Position numbers and translations under genes: made by a program. 64,000 nt of DNA from positions 1 through 64,000 of the forward strand of contig NZ_QSCM01000010.1 of NCBI RefSeq assembly GCF_003463065.1, given 5' to 3'. Every line of letters begins with the position of its first letter. Positions within the stretch are counted from its first letter, which is position 1. The stretch comes from Blautia sp. OF03-15BH. Lineage in GTDB: Bacteria; Bacillota; Clostridia; Lachnospirales; Lachnospiraceae. This document shows, piece after piece, positions 1-6,018 of this stretch. Under the pieces are notes generated by a model. It saw only the letters and a program-made list of their open reading frames with translations, was not told where the DNA came from and ran no database searches.

Positions 1-332
1 GAATGATTCCACAGCTCTCCTTTCCACAGCTGGTTTCTTATTTCCGGAAAACGTTCGAACAGCTTCCTGCCGGTGATTCCCTTCAGGTATTTCACGATCG
101 CAGTTATGGATAATTTCGGAGGGGCTGATACAAAACAGTGGACATGATCTCCCTCACCACATTCAAACAGATGAACGGTAAATCCCTTATCCTCCGCAAT
201 CTCCTGTACCAGTTTCTGAAGATATGCTTCAATCTCTGCATTTAATATCTTCCGCCGGTATTTTACTGACCATACCATATGGTAATTAATATTGCACACA
301 CAAGTGCGGTAATGTTTAAGATTTTCTTTCAT
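1..332 (-). CDS. tnpA: IS200/IS605-family TnpA (Y1 HUH) transposase, truncated by window edge
   Basis: Reading from the ATG at 330-332 gives MKENLKHYRTCVCNINYHMV followed by WSVKYRRKIL, the conserved start of IS200 TnpA. The HUH metal-binding motif is visible as GDHVHCFVSAPP about 80 residues in, followed by the typical KYLKGITGRKLFE stretch. The catalytic tyrosine would lie to the left of base 1, so intactness cannot be judged. These enzymes excise and insert single-stranded DNA at subterminal hairpins without target duplication. No TnpB is visible on this side. It lies upstream of the minus-strand phage-like genes and marks a secondary insertion in the element. Confidence 0.92.
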   Translation of the reverse strand, partial: MKENLKHYRTCVCNINYHMVWSVKYRRKILNAEIEAYLQKLVQEIAEDKGFTVHLFECGEGDHVHCFVSAPPKLSITAIVKYLKGITGRKLFERFPEIRNQLWKGELWNH

Positions 333-545
333 ACATATAGTATATCATAACGCGAATAATATTGCAATAGGATATCGAACATATTTTCTCTTTGTAAAGT
401 TGGATACAGCTGTTTTAGAACATATATTTCTTATTTACCATGTGCAGATATGCACAGTATTCGCTTTCATCTCGGCAATTAAATTACCGAGGATTCCCGC
501 TTATTTTCCTAAAATTTCTTTCAATGGTTTCATTTTACTCTCTCC
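333..545. other. Intergenic segment between IS200 fragment and zinc-ribbon ORF
   Basis: AT-rich and without a convincing gene. The IS200 promoter should lie just to the right of 332. On the minus strand an ATG at 531-533 preceded by GGAGAGAG opens a 10-codon frame (MKPLKEILGK, 501-533), too short to call. The plus-strand frames across 400-643 are antisense to the zinc-ribbon frame and look non-coding. Confidence 0.4.
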
Positions 546-674
546 TTATTTTTCATCTTCGTCACTCCAGTCTATTTTCCGACCGCAGTTTGGGCAATAG
601 TCATAGTGGTCATAGTCTATTTCGTATGATACCCCACATCTAGGACAGTCCCACGTGCCTAAATTGTTTTTATG
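546..674 (-). pseudogene. Zinc-ribbon ORF lacking a usual start codon
   Basis: The open frame between stops reads TWDCPRCGVSYEIDYDHYDY then CPNCGRKIDWSDEDEK, two CxxC knuckles typical of small phage zinc-ribbon proteins. Downstream of the in-frame TGA at 675-677 there is no ATG, GTG or TTG before the first CxxC. The frame overlaps the last codons of the HNH gene in the -1 frame. It may be a decayed gene, be reached by frameshifting from the HNH gene, or use a non-standard start. The protein identity is clear at fold level only. Confidence 0.5.
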
Positions 675-1015
675 TCATAATTCCGCTCGATCTCCTGCAT
701 CCATTCCGCATGTGAATGGGTCTGTTCATAGGTTTGTTGGACTTTTTGTTGTAATATCCGACTCATCTCTATATTCCGATGGACGGCCTCCGGGCCAGTG
801 CGGTGATGTTCCACGCACAGATATACTTTCAGGCCCAGTTCTTCTGATTTCTGCCGACCCCAGGTCCCTGGGATTACATGATGCTCCTCCACAATTTTTT
901 CGTGATAATCATCGTGGAGTAACATGCACAGATAGCAATGCTTATCCCGGTCTGGCTGCATAATACTTTTCGTATGCTTTTTCCTCTTCTTTTTCCCGGA
1001 AGTTTTAGGAAACAT
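659..1015 (-). CDS. HNH-type nuclease-like phage protein
   Basis: A protein of about 118 residues with a basic N-terminus, then CYLC, then a VEEHHVIPG segment, then a CVEHHR segment. The Cys pair, the double His and the late Cys-His pair fit an HNH/His-Me finger fold, as in small phage recombination or packaging nucleases. I chose the ATG at 1013-1015 because it overlaps the stop of the upstream RNase H-like gene (TAATG), which implies translational coupling. An earlier ATG at 1063 is also possible and would overlap by about 49 bases. Substrate and role are unknown. It is the last clear gene of the rep-RNase H-HNH group. Confidence 0.7.
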   Translation of the reverse strand: MFPKTSGKKKRKKHTKSIMQPDRDKHCYLCMLLHDDYHEKIVEEHHVIPGTWGRQKSEELGLKVYLCVEHHRTGPEAVHRNIEMSRILQQKVQQTYEQTHSHAEWMQEIERNYDIKTI

Positions 1016-1467
1016 TAGATCTGACACGTTTTTGCCCTCCCTTCGATTTCTCGCAAAATCCATCCCTGGTAAGAATGTACCGGATCATAAGCCGTGGTCA
1101 ATTCATGAGCTGTTGCCAGCTCCCAGACGACTTCCCAGCCATCCTTGTTCTTAACCTCTTGTCCTGTGCTGTTTTTCCAGTCATTTTCCTTCCAAGAATG
1201 CAGCCAGTTATTTTTGAATACAGATTCCAGATACCGGCAGTCTGTATGGATATGTACCCGACACGGGCGGCGCAGGTGTGACAACATATCTCCGAGAGCC
1301 TTAATGTTTATCGCATTTTTCGTCCCCTCGGCCTCGCCGAACCCCTCCTTCGTCCGGAGGTTCCCCCGGCTGTCAACATATTCCAGAACCCAGCCATACT
1401 GGGCGGTCTGCCGAGCCGGTCCCCGGGCCGTTGTTGTTATGTAGCCCTCAAGGCTGTAATCTTTCAT
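1015..1467 (-). CDS. RNase H-like protein of the phage replication module
   Basis: 150 residues. The N-terminal half reads like the first beta strands of an RNase H fold (GWVLEYVDSRGNLRTKEG), followed by an alpha segment and VHIHTDCRYLESVF, where the Asp sits in the position of a catalytic acidic residue. The C-terminal segment has ATAHELTTAYDP and a final helix. The expected role is removal of RNA from RNA-DNA hybrids during element replication. It overlaps the rep gene by 20 bases upstream and is coupled to the HNH gene downstream, so the three genes form one unit. The family is clear at fold level, but I cannot name a specific subfamily. Confidence 0.72.
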   Translation of the reverse strand: MKDYSLEGYITTTARGPARQTAQYGWVLEYVDSRGNLRTKEGFGEAEGTKNAINIKALGDMLSHLRRPCRVHIHTDCRYLESVFKNNWLHSWKENDWKNSTGQEVKNKDGWEVVWELATAHELTTAYDPVHSYQGWILREIEGRAKTCQI

Positions 1468-2218
1468 TTTTCTGTTTCTTCCCTTTCTGTTCCTGCTCTT
1501 TATCTACTCTGAGAAGCATATAATACTGATAGCCATATCCGGTCACTTCGCTGATGCCGCTCTTCACGGAGTCTTTCACCAGCTCATAGCCTTTTATCGG
1601 CTTCGGGTCCTCTCTCCAGGTATTTGCCCGGATGATCCTCACTTTTTCTATAGGCTTTTTGAGGTTTCGGCTACAGCTATAGCGCAAACGGTTCGGATTA
1701 TCTTCTTCCCGAAAGGACTTCTGAATCTCTTTCACAAAATAGGCCGCCAGATCTCCATAGTTCCCTGAGTCGTCCAGACAGGTATTATGTGGTCTGCCAT
1801 AGGGCCAGTGCTTCTGGATCAGCTTGTCCGTCCCGGAAATATTGTTCAGTAAGATATGGTGATGAATGGATTTCCCTTTCCATTCCGTCACAATGATGTA
1901 TTTCAACACCTGTTCCCGCTTCCGGTATTCCCTCCGAAGATCTCCCAGGAACTTTTTCAGGTATTTCCTTGCCCCTTCCGGATCCGGTCGCTGGTCCTTC
2001 GTGTAAGTCAAAACTGTATGATAATCACCTGGCCCGAAATTGGTATTCATCAGACGCCGAAGCCTCTTGATCGCGTTTCGTTCATTGACTTTCTGCATCT
2101 GTTCGCTGGTCGGCTTCTCTTTTTTCTTTGGCCGGATTCCCTTCTGGTTATAACGGCTCGTATGATATTTTTCGACCTCCCTCACAGATCCACATATCAC
2201 TGTCTTTTCTATGTACAT
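1448..2218 (-). CDS. HUH-type rolling-circle replication initiator (Rep)
   Basis: 256 residues from the ATG at 2218, preceded by GGGGGTG at good spacing; the longer frame to 2347 has no comparable site. Motifs: a beta segment YHTVLTYTKDQ near residue 66, the HUH metal-binding signature IHHHILLNN (His 119-121) after KYIIVTEWKGKS, and a Y-x-x-K motif in AAYFVKE (Tyr160, Lys163) fitting the nicking tyrosine and its lysine. The order beta-HUH-YxxK is that of RCR Rep proteins of plasmids and microviruses. It should nick a double-strand origin; a 5-bp-stem GC hairpin lies just upstream at 2266-2280. The C-terminal third is basic. A relaxase role is less likely for this size. Confidence 0.78.
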   Translation of the reverse strand: MYIEKTVICGSVREVEKYHTSRYNQKGIRPKKKEKPTSEQMQKVNERNAIKRLRRLMNTNFGPGDYHTVLTYTKDQRPDPEGARKYLKKFLGDLRREYRKREQVLKYIIVTEWKGKSIHHHILLNNISGTDKLIQKHWPYGRPHNTCLDDSGNYGDLAAYFVKEIQKSFREEDNPNRLRYSCSRNLKKPIEKVRIIRANTWREDPKPIKGYELVKDSVKSGISEVTGYGYQYYMLLRVDKEQEQKGKKQKNERLQP

Positions 2219-2265
2219 TTTTTCACCCCCGGATCCTAAGTTTAATCGCTGTATCGAGCTTGAAA

Positions 2266-2280
2266 CGGGGCGAAACCCCG
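2266..2280. other. GC-rich hairpin upstream of rep, candidate nick origin
   Basis: CGGGG-CGAAA-CCCCG forms a 5-bp stem with a CGAAA loop, 48 bases upstream of the rep start. Rolling-circle double-strand origins are often hairpins next to rep. It may instead simply be a leader hairpin. The role is inferred from position only. Confidence 0.35.
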
Positions 2281-2348
2281 CATTTTTCTTGACTTTTTCT
2301 GTCCGAAGGCGTATTATGTATTTGTATGTTTTTTCGTCTTCGGACATT

Positions 2349-2374
2349 GAAGCACCAGCCCTTACTGGTGCTTC
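2349..2374. terminator. Strong hairpin between hypothetical gene and rep
   Basis: A perfect 10-bp stem (GAAGCACCAG / CTGGTGCTTC) with loop CCCTTA. The T-run lies on the plus-strand 3' side (2375-2380), directly after the minus-strand stop at 2380. In the minus direction it is a hairpin without a clear U-tract, so it may only partly separate the upstream small genes from rep. Confidence 0.55.
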
Positions 2375-2379
2375 TTTTT

Positions 2380-2688
2380 TTATTTGATTATGCCTAAATA
2401 GTGCAGACAGAGCTTATATCCCTCCGCCCATTCGTCATCCGGATTCTTTATGTATTCCACCAACGCCCGGATTATGGCATCTTTATCCACAAGAATCACA
2501 TCCGGTTCCACAGATGAAATCTTTTCGTTCAGCAGCCCCATATTTCTCAGGCACTTCACATATCCCGTAATTCGCTGGATGTTTTTATTGTCATGATTTA
2601 AGACCATGCTCATTCCATTCTGCAGGGCCTGGATCACATCTCCAGCATTTAATAATGAGACCTCATATTCCATGGTTACTTCTTTCAT
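2380..2688 (-). CDS. Hypothetical phage protein, 102 aa
   Basis: Start chosen at 2688 because AAGGAGAAGAGAAA precedes that ATG; it overlaps the end of the upstream membrane protein gene by 26 bases. The sequence is soluble and mostly helical (AGDVIQALQNGMSMVLNHDN; YIKNPDDEWAEGYKLCLHYL) with no signal peptide or membrane segment and no metal motif. I do not recognise the family. Its place between the small membrane protein and rep suggests a role in the element's early operon. Confidence 0.65.
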   Translation of the reverse strand: MKEVTMEYEVSLLNAGDVIQALQNGMSMVLNHDNKNIQRITGYVKCLRNMGLLNEKISSVEPDVILVDKDAIIRALVEYIKNPDDEWAEGYKLCLHYLGIIK

Positions 2689-2881
2689 TTTCTCTTCTCC
2701 TTCCCGTCACCAGTTCCCGAATACCATCCCAAGCATCCAGCATCAGCCATTTGAGGAAAATGAACATTCCAACTGTCCCGGCTACCCGGTACCCTGTGCT
2801 GACATCTCCCTGTGTCGACGCCCAGGCTGCTGCCGTGACCGATACAAGTGTTGTCACAGCATTTCTCATCATATTTTCCAT
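2663..2881 (-). CDS. Small membrane protein of the element, 72 aa
   Basis: Starts MENMMRNAVTTLVSVTAAAW with GGGAGG eight bases upstream. Two hydrophobic stretches are visible (about residues 8-22 and 33-47), followed by an acidic-then-basic tail ending TGRRRENERSNHGI. The layout resembles small holin-like or plasmid membrane proteins, but no family motif can be named. It overlaps the next gene and so is cotranscribed with it. Confidence 0.6.
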   Translation of the reverse strand: MENMMRNAVTTLVSVTAAAWASTQGDVSTGYRVAGTVGMFIFLKWLMLDAWDGIRELVTGRRRENERSNHGI

Positions 2882-2903
2882 GCTTGTCCTCCCTTCTCCG
2901 CCC

Positions 2904-3080
2904 TTAGGCGGTTTTTACTTTTGTGGTTGGCGTTACATCAAAGCCAATGTTCCCTCCGGCCCGGATCATAACCTCTTCTACCATCCTGTGTAATACTTCT
3001 GGTGGAACATCCTCCTGCCGGACCCATTCACCATTGATTTTTAGGTTACTTATAATCGTAGGCTTTTTCGTGATTCTCAC
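2904..3080 (-). CDS. Small hypothetical phage protein, about 58 aa
   Basis: The frame reads RITKKPTIISNLKINGEWVR then QEDVPPEVLHRMVEEVMIRA and ends TTKVKTA. The protein-like composition and the AGGAGG in front support a real gene. The only standard in-frame start is the GTG at 3078-3080, which overlaps the Shine-Dalgarno sequence itself (AGGAGGTGAG). The ATC or ACG codons a few bases on have better spacing but are rare starts. The ESX-like brevity and charged helix give no function. Confidence 0.6.
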   Translation of the reverse strand: MRITKKPTIISNLKINGEWVRQEDVPPEVLHRMVEEVMIRAGGNIGFDVTPTTKVKTA

Positions 3081-3120
3081 CTCCTAATTTAGGGTATGTG
3101 GTTTATGGATTACCGGTTAC

Positions 3121-3258
3121 TTACTGATCGCACCAATCCAAAAACGTACAAATTGCTTCCCACGCCTCACATCTTGTATAAAACCTCTTTCTTTTATTGC
3201 TTTTTCTGCGTAGTGGTAAACCATGCATTTTTCTTGCATTATTTGAAAATAACAGCAT
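3121..3258 (-). CDS. Small basic phage protein, 45 aa
   Basis: ATG at 3256-3258 is preceded by GAGGGGA at seven bases. The product begins MLLFSNNARKMHGLPLRRKS and ends EAICTFLDWCDQ; it is strongly basic in the middle with two Cys near the end. The gene starts 13 bases after the antirepressor stop, so it belongs to the same transcript. The alternative frame beginning MQEKCMVYHY has no ribosome site. No function is recognised. Confidence 0.55.
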   Translation of the reverse strand: MLLFSNNARKMHGLPLRRKSNKRKRFYTRCEAWEAICTFLDWCDQ

Positions 3259-3271
3259 TAACTTTTCCCCT

Positions 3272-3967
3272 CTACTGCATCCGCGCCTGTGCATTGCAGT
3301 CCTTAATCATAATCTGCGTATTCGTACAGGGCCTCCAGTTCTTTGCATACTCCACGGCTTCCTCAAATCTCAGCTTCGGTACATTGTTCCGGGCATTGAC
3401 CTGGAAGCGATGTTTCAGATCACGGTTGCACTCGGCAAATACCTTTTTACTGATTTCCCGGTATGCCTCGCTACCTTTTCCACCAAGGCACTCAACCACG
3501 GTTTTATTGACAGCATCCTGAAGGACTATCTGTTGACCATAGTCGATTGTCATGTTATTTTCCAGATTCTCGATCCGGCTTTCATGATCGTCAATCATTC
3601 CCAGCTGAATCCTCATCATCTCCTGCTGGGTCAGAGGCTTCTGGTAACCACCAGTCTTGCGGATTGTCGGAAGGACCTCTGATGTTACCCAGTGTTTGAA
3701 TCTCTTAGCCGAATCAAGTTTGCTTCCAAAAATAAGGGCATATAAGCCGGATTCGTTGATAATATACATTTCACGATTCTGACCTGAGTCGGCAAATCGC
3801 CGAGTCAGCTTATCATCAAATTCAACATGCTTTTTTAAAGCATCCGACGTATCTTTATAACCCAAAGCCATTGTCACATCTTTCCCAACGAACCACGGCT
3901 CCCCGTTAATATTTACCGTCCGGATTTCTCCGAACTCTTCTGAATTGAAAATCTGTAATTCATTCAT
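3272..3967 (-). CDS. Phage antirepressor, Bro-N plus ORF6C domains
   Basis: 231 residues. The N-terminal Bro-N domain (about 1-110) shows IRTVNINGEPWFVGKDVTMA, then ALKKHVEFDDK, YIINESGLYALIFGS and FKHWVTSEVLPTIRKTGGY, the standard signature. The C-terminal part (about 140-225) matches the ORF6C type: ECLGGKGSEAYREISKKVF through NVPKLRFEEAVEYAKNW. Such proteins act on the CI-type repressor or on DNA to switch a prophage toward lytic growth. It lies about 1.7 kb from the CI-like repressor gene at 5642-5878. Length is normal for this architecture and no damage is seen. Confidence 0.93.
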   Translation of the reverse strand: MNELQIFNSEEFGEIRTVNINGEPWFVGKDVTMALGYKDTSDALKKHVEFDDKLTRRFADSGQNREMYIINESGLYALIFGSKLDSAKRFKHWVTSEVLPTIRKTGGYQKPLTQQEMMRIQLGMIDDHESRIENLENNMTIDYGQQIVLQDAVNKTVVECLGGKGSEAYREISKKVFAECNRDLKHRFQVNARNNVPKLRFEEAVEYAKNWRPCTNTQIMIKDCNAQARMQ

Positions 3968-3998
3968 CTAACCACTTCCTTTCTACCAATCTTGTTTT

Positions 3999-4181
3999 TT
4001 ACAGCACGATCTGGATTACGATGTTGACTATCGTGACAATCCACGATACGATCATCGGCCAAAACACCACTTCATCTGGTTCCTTTTTGACCTGCCAGAT
4101 CGCGAAAGCCAAAAGTACCAAATTGACCACCAGTGCTGCGCAGACTAAAACCAGTTTGATTATCGTTCGCACTACCCTCAT
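3999..4181 (-). CDS. Two-helix small membrane protein, 60 aa
   Basis: The product has two hydrophobic segments (about residues 7-28 and 40-60) separated by QVKKEPDEV. The ATG at 4181 sits directly on AGGAGGG, so the in-frame GTG at 4172 (ten bases from AGGAGG) may be the true start. It lies between the antirepressor and the divergent promoter at 4193. No family is recognised; a phage membrane or holin-like role is only a guess. Confidence 0.55.
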   Translation of the reverse strand: MRVVRTIIKLVLVCAALVVNLVLLAFAIWQVKKEPDEVVFWPMIVSWIVTIVNIVIQIVL

Positions 4182-4192
4182 CCCTCCTGTTC

Positions 4193-4221
4193 TTGATTTC
4201 TCCTTTTGTTTCTCCTATACT
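4193..4221 (+). promoter_or_regulatory. SigA-type promoter of the DUF2513 gene (module copy 1)
   Basis: TTGATT at 4193-4198, a 17-base spacer and TATACT at 4216-4221. A twin with the same layout lies at 5003-5031. The downstream hairpin starts nine bases after the -10 box in both copies. Confidence 0.8.
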
Positions 4222-4230
4222 GTCCTTACA

Positions 4231-4246
4231 GGCTCCCGCCAGAGCC
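4231..4246 (+). promoter_or_regulatory. 5'-end hairpin of module copy 1
   Basis: GGCTC-CCGCCA-GAGCC followed by GAGT. The twin at 5041 is GGGCA-CTGGCA-TGCCC-GAGT. Stem length (5 bp), loop length (6) and flanks (ACA before, GAGT after) are the same, while paired bases change together. It should sit at the very 5' end of the mRNA. Confidence 0.65.
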
Positions 4247-4274
4247 GAGTACGAAAGAAAGGAAAGCGCTATTT

Positions 4275-4679
4275 ATGAAATTGGATTTAAATTGTGTTCG
4301 AGATTCACTCCTCACTCTTGAAAAATGGCTTGTATTAAACGACCAGCTTGAATTTATTTTTCTTGACCTAAATGAGATCATGGAATCAGCTGAGATGCAG
4401 AAATACACCAAACCAGATGTCGCTTATACGCTTGTGATGCTGGAAGAAGCAGGCTTTATCAAAGCTGTCATTGACTACGGCTGTGATGAAATTTCCGAAT
4501 TGGATGTAATTCGTCTCACATACCAAGGTCACCAATTTCTTGAAACCATTCGGCCAAAAGACACATGGGATAAGATTTATGCTGTAGCCGAAAAAACCGG
4601 TCACAAATCCCTTACAAGCATCATGGAAATTGCTGACATTATTCTTCCGGATGTATTCAAGTCTGCATTGCGCTCTTAA
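4275..4679 (+). CDS. DUF2513 family protein
   Basis: 134 residues from the ATG at 4275, after GAAAGGAAAG. Features of the family are MKLDLNCVRDSLLTLEK at the start, an internal VAYTLVMLEEAGFIKA helix and the motif RLTYQGHQFLETIRPKDTWDKI. DUF2513 proteins are common in prophages and mobile elements; their winged-helix-like fold suggests DNA binding, but no function is established. The gene has its own promoter and hairpin leader and is followed by a bidirectional terminator. Confidence 0.85.
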   Translation: MKLDLNCVRDSLLTLEKWLVLNDQLEFIFLDLNEIMESAEMQKYTKPDVAYTLVMLEEAGFIKAVIDYGCDEISELDVIRLTYQGHQFLETIRPKDTWDKIYAVAEKTGHKSLTSIMEIADIILPDVFKSALRS

Positions 4680-4684
4680 TTTTT

Positions 4685-4713
4685 TAAGTCCCTCTTACTG
4701 AGGGGCTTTTTTA
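4685..4713. terminator. Bidirectional terminator after DUF2513 gene
   Basis: CCCTC-TTACT-GAGGG with a T-run on the plus side and A-run on the other, shared by the convergent gene at 4695-4877, whose stop lies inside it. Confidence 0.75.
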
Positions 4714-4877
4714 AAAGTTCCCGTGTTCTTATAATGCTCTCCTTCGGCAGCAATTTCTTTCTTAACCCGCTCATTGAACATGTAGGCTATTGATTCAGCC
4801 TCCATCAGCGTTACATTTTTGCCATACAGGACAGTTAATAATTCAGAAACAATCTTGAGCATTTCATCTCTCTTCAT
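4695..4877 (-). CDS. Small hypothetical phage protein, 60 aa
   Basis: Start set at the ATG at 4877 because GAGGTG precedes it; the longer frame to 4964 has no site. The product MKRDEMLKIVSELLTVLYGK continues as one helical domain (LMEAESIAYMFNERVKKEIA) and ends KAPQ. There is no Cys motif or membrane segment. The helical, charged composition is typical of small phage regulatory or host-takeover proteins. No function is assigned. Confidence 0.6.
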   Translation of the reverse strand: MKRDEMLKIVSELLTVLYGKNVTLMEAESIAYMFNERVKKEIAAEGEHYKNTGTFKKAPQ

Positions 4878-5002
4878 TTTTCTCACCTCTTCTCTTCCAG
4901 GAAATACTCGATCGGCACGTTGAAGTAGTCGATCTATTACCCGGCTTTCTGCTGTTCCTGACATATACAGGTCTTCTCAATTCTCTTTTTCTCTACTTTA
5001 TC

Positions 5003-5031
5003 TTGCTTTTCTGTTGAATCTCTCCTATACT
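5003..5031 (+). promoter_or_regulatory. SigA-type promoter of the 5081 gene (module copy 2)
   Basis: TTGCTT at 5003-5008, a 17-base spacer and TATACT at 5026-5031, the same geometry as the module at 4193-4221. The bases CTCCTATACT are identical in the two copies. Confidence 0.8.
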
Positions 5032-5040
5032 TTGCTCACA

Positions 5041-5056
5041 GGGCACTGGCATGCCC
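5041..5056 (+). promoter_or_regulatory. 5'-end hairpin of module copy 2
   Basis: GGGCA-CTGGCA-TGCCC followed by GAGT, nine bases after the -10 box. It is the covarying partner of the hairpin at 4231-4246. The shared 3' part (GAGT..AAAGAAAGGA) continues into the ribosome site. Confidence 0.65.
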
Positions 5057-5080
5057 GAGTTCAAAAGAAAGGAGAATATT

Positions 5081-5359
5081 ATGAGTAAAGCCATCATTTA
5101 CTTTTCAAACAATAGTACGCTAGAGCTTTCTGCAGGTGATCGAATTACTCCCATCACATATTTGTCAGCCTTGCCCGATGATAAAGACGAACTGAATTTT
5201 CCTAGTGTGAATACCACTATTGAAATGACTGAACATATTCATAACGGACTTATTCCATCCATTTTGAAAGCTTTTGCTAACTGCGATTTTTTCTACTTAA
5301 ATCAGAATATTGACATCGCTTATAATTCAAAAGCTATTGTCCGTATTGAATCCAAGTAA
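5081..5359 (+). CDS. Hypothetical phage protein, 92 aa
   Basis: The ATG at 5081 follows AAAGGAG at good spacing; the longer frame to 5051 would run through the leader hairpin. The product begins MSKAIIYFSNNSTLELSAGD and looks like a small alpha-beta protein with no Cys, signal peptide or membrane segment. It shares its promoter-hairpin design with the DUF2513 gene, so the two are probably expressed together. The family is not recognised. Confidence 0.7.
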   Translation: MSKAIIYFSNNSTLELSAGDRITPITYLSALPDDKDELNFPSVNTTIEMTEHIHNGLIPSILKAFANCDFFYLNQNIDIAYNSKAIVRIESK

Positions 5360-5365
5360 TTTTCC

Positions 5366-5396
5366 GGCGGTCTGTTTTATTACAGATCGCCTTTTT
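5366..5396 (+). terminator. Rho-independent terminator after 5081 gene
   Basis: GGCGGTCTGT - TTTATT - ACAGATCGCC followed by TTTTT. It overlaps the 3' end of the convergent gene at 5380-5565. Confidence 0.8.
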
Positions 5397-5565
5397 CTTC
5401 TGCCAGCTCTATCATCTTTCGTCTGACATACATTGCTAAATACGTTTTTTCAAAACATAAATCCTCATAGAATTTGTTTATCCCACGGTATACTCTCCCG
5501 CTCTCTTTGATTTCCTGATATTTTCTCTCTATGGCTTTATCAATTTCAGAAACCATCTTGTCCAT
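5380..5565 (-). CDS. Small helical hypothetical protein, 61 aa
   Basis: ATG at 5563-5565 with AGGAGG eight bases upstream. The product is one charged helical unit (MDKMVSEIDKAIERKYQEIK; CFEKTYLAMYVRRKMIELAE) ending EKGDL. It lies between the repressor gene and the convergent 5081 gene and probably shares the repressor transcript. It may be a small regulator; nothing specific is recognised. Confidence 0.6.
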   Translation of the reverse strand: MDKMVSEIDKAIERKYQEIKESGRVYRGINKFYEDLCFEKTYLAMYVRRKMIELAEEKGDL

Positions 5566-5641
5566 CTCTCAAGCCTCCTTTACACAGCTTTCCACTATTT
5601 TTTCATCAACGTAACAATCTTCTTCACTCCTTTTCATGATT

Positions 5642-5878
5642 TTATATAATATTTACGGTTTTATCGTAATCCAAGGGTAAAAAAATAAGCTGTTCATATG
5701 GAACACCATAAATCTCTTCAATCTTTCGTAATACTGGAATATCTGGATAACTTTTGCCACGCTCATAATTTCCGAGCGTATCTACGCTTACTCCAATAAG
5801 TTTTGCCGCTTCTTCCTGTGTATAACGCTTCATCTCACGAGCTGTTTTTAACGTGAAACGGGATTTTACCTTTTGCAC
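5642..5878 (-). CDS. CI-like phage repressor, XRE family HTH
   Basis: 78 residues. The helix-turn-helix runs from about residue 10 to 65: TLKTAREMKRYTQEEAAKLI then GVSVDTLGNYERGKSYPDI, then VLRKIEEIYGV. It has no peptidase or oligomerisation domain. It is divergent from the XRE gene at 6019 with a 140-base control region carrying three near-palindromes; a fourth copy lies within its own last codons. It should hold the element quiescent and is the likely substrate or partner of the downstream ImmA/IrrE protease system. Self-regulation is inferred from the operators. Confidence 0.9.
   Translation of the reverse strand: MQKVKSRFTLKTAREMKRYTQEEAAKLIGVSVDTLGNYERGKSYPDIPVLRKIEEIYGVPYEQLIFLPLDYDKTVNII
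5653..5669. promoter_or_regulatory. Operator-like palindrome inside the repressor 3' end
   Basis: TTACGGTTTTATCGTAA matches the intergenic sites 5915-5931 and 5935-5951. It lies in the last codons of the repressor gene (DYDKTVN). Confidence 0.6.
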
Positions 5879-5914
5879 TTTCCTTTCCTCCTTTCTCTTT
5901 CTACGCTCACTATA

Positions 5915-5992
5915 CTACGGTTTAATCGTAATGTCAACGGTTTTTCCGTAATTTTTTAAATTTATCTTGATTTTTTTACGGAATAACCATAT
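5915..5992. promoter_or_regulatory. Divergent operator region with three 17-bp half-palindromes
   Basis: Sites CTACGGTTTAATCGTAA (5915-5931), CAACGGTTTTTCCGTAA (5935-5951) and TTACGGAATAACCATAT (5976-5992) share TTACGG-N5-CCGTAA. The first two are spaced 20 bp centre to centre, two helical turns. They lie between the CI-like (minus) and Cro-like (plus) genes, the usual place for a lysogeny switch. Confidence 0.75.
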
Positions 5993-6018
5993 AATCAAAC
6001 CATAAGGAGGTCATGAAT

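Noticed and set aside
400..643. Two plus-strand frames of 66-67 codons
   Set aside because: They run antisense to the zinc-ribbon frame, have no ribosome site and a composition typical of shadow frames.
5569..5637. 22-codon minus-strand frame MKRSEEDCYVDEK
   Set aside because: Lacks a ribosome site in front and is too short to judge; it ends in the leader of the next gene.
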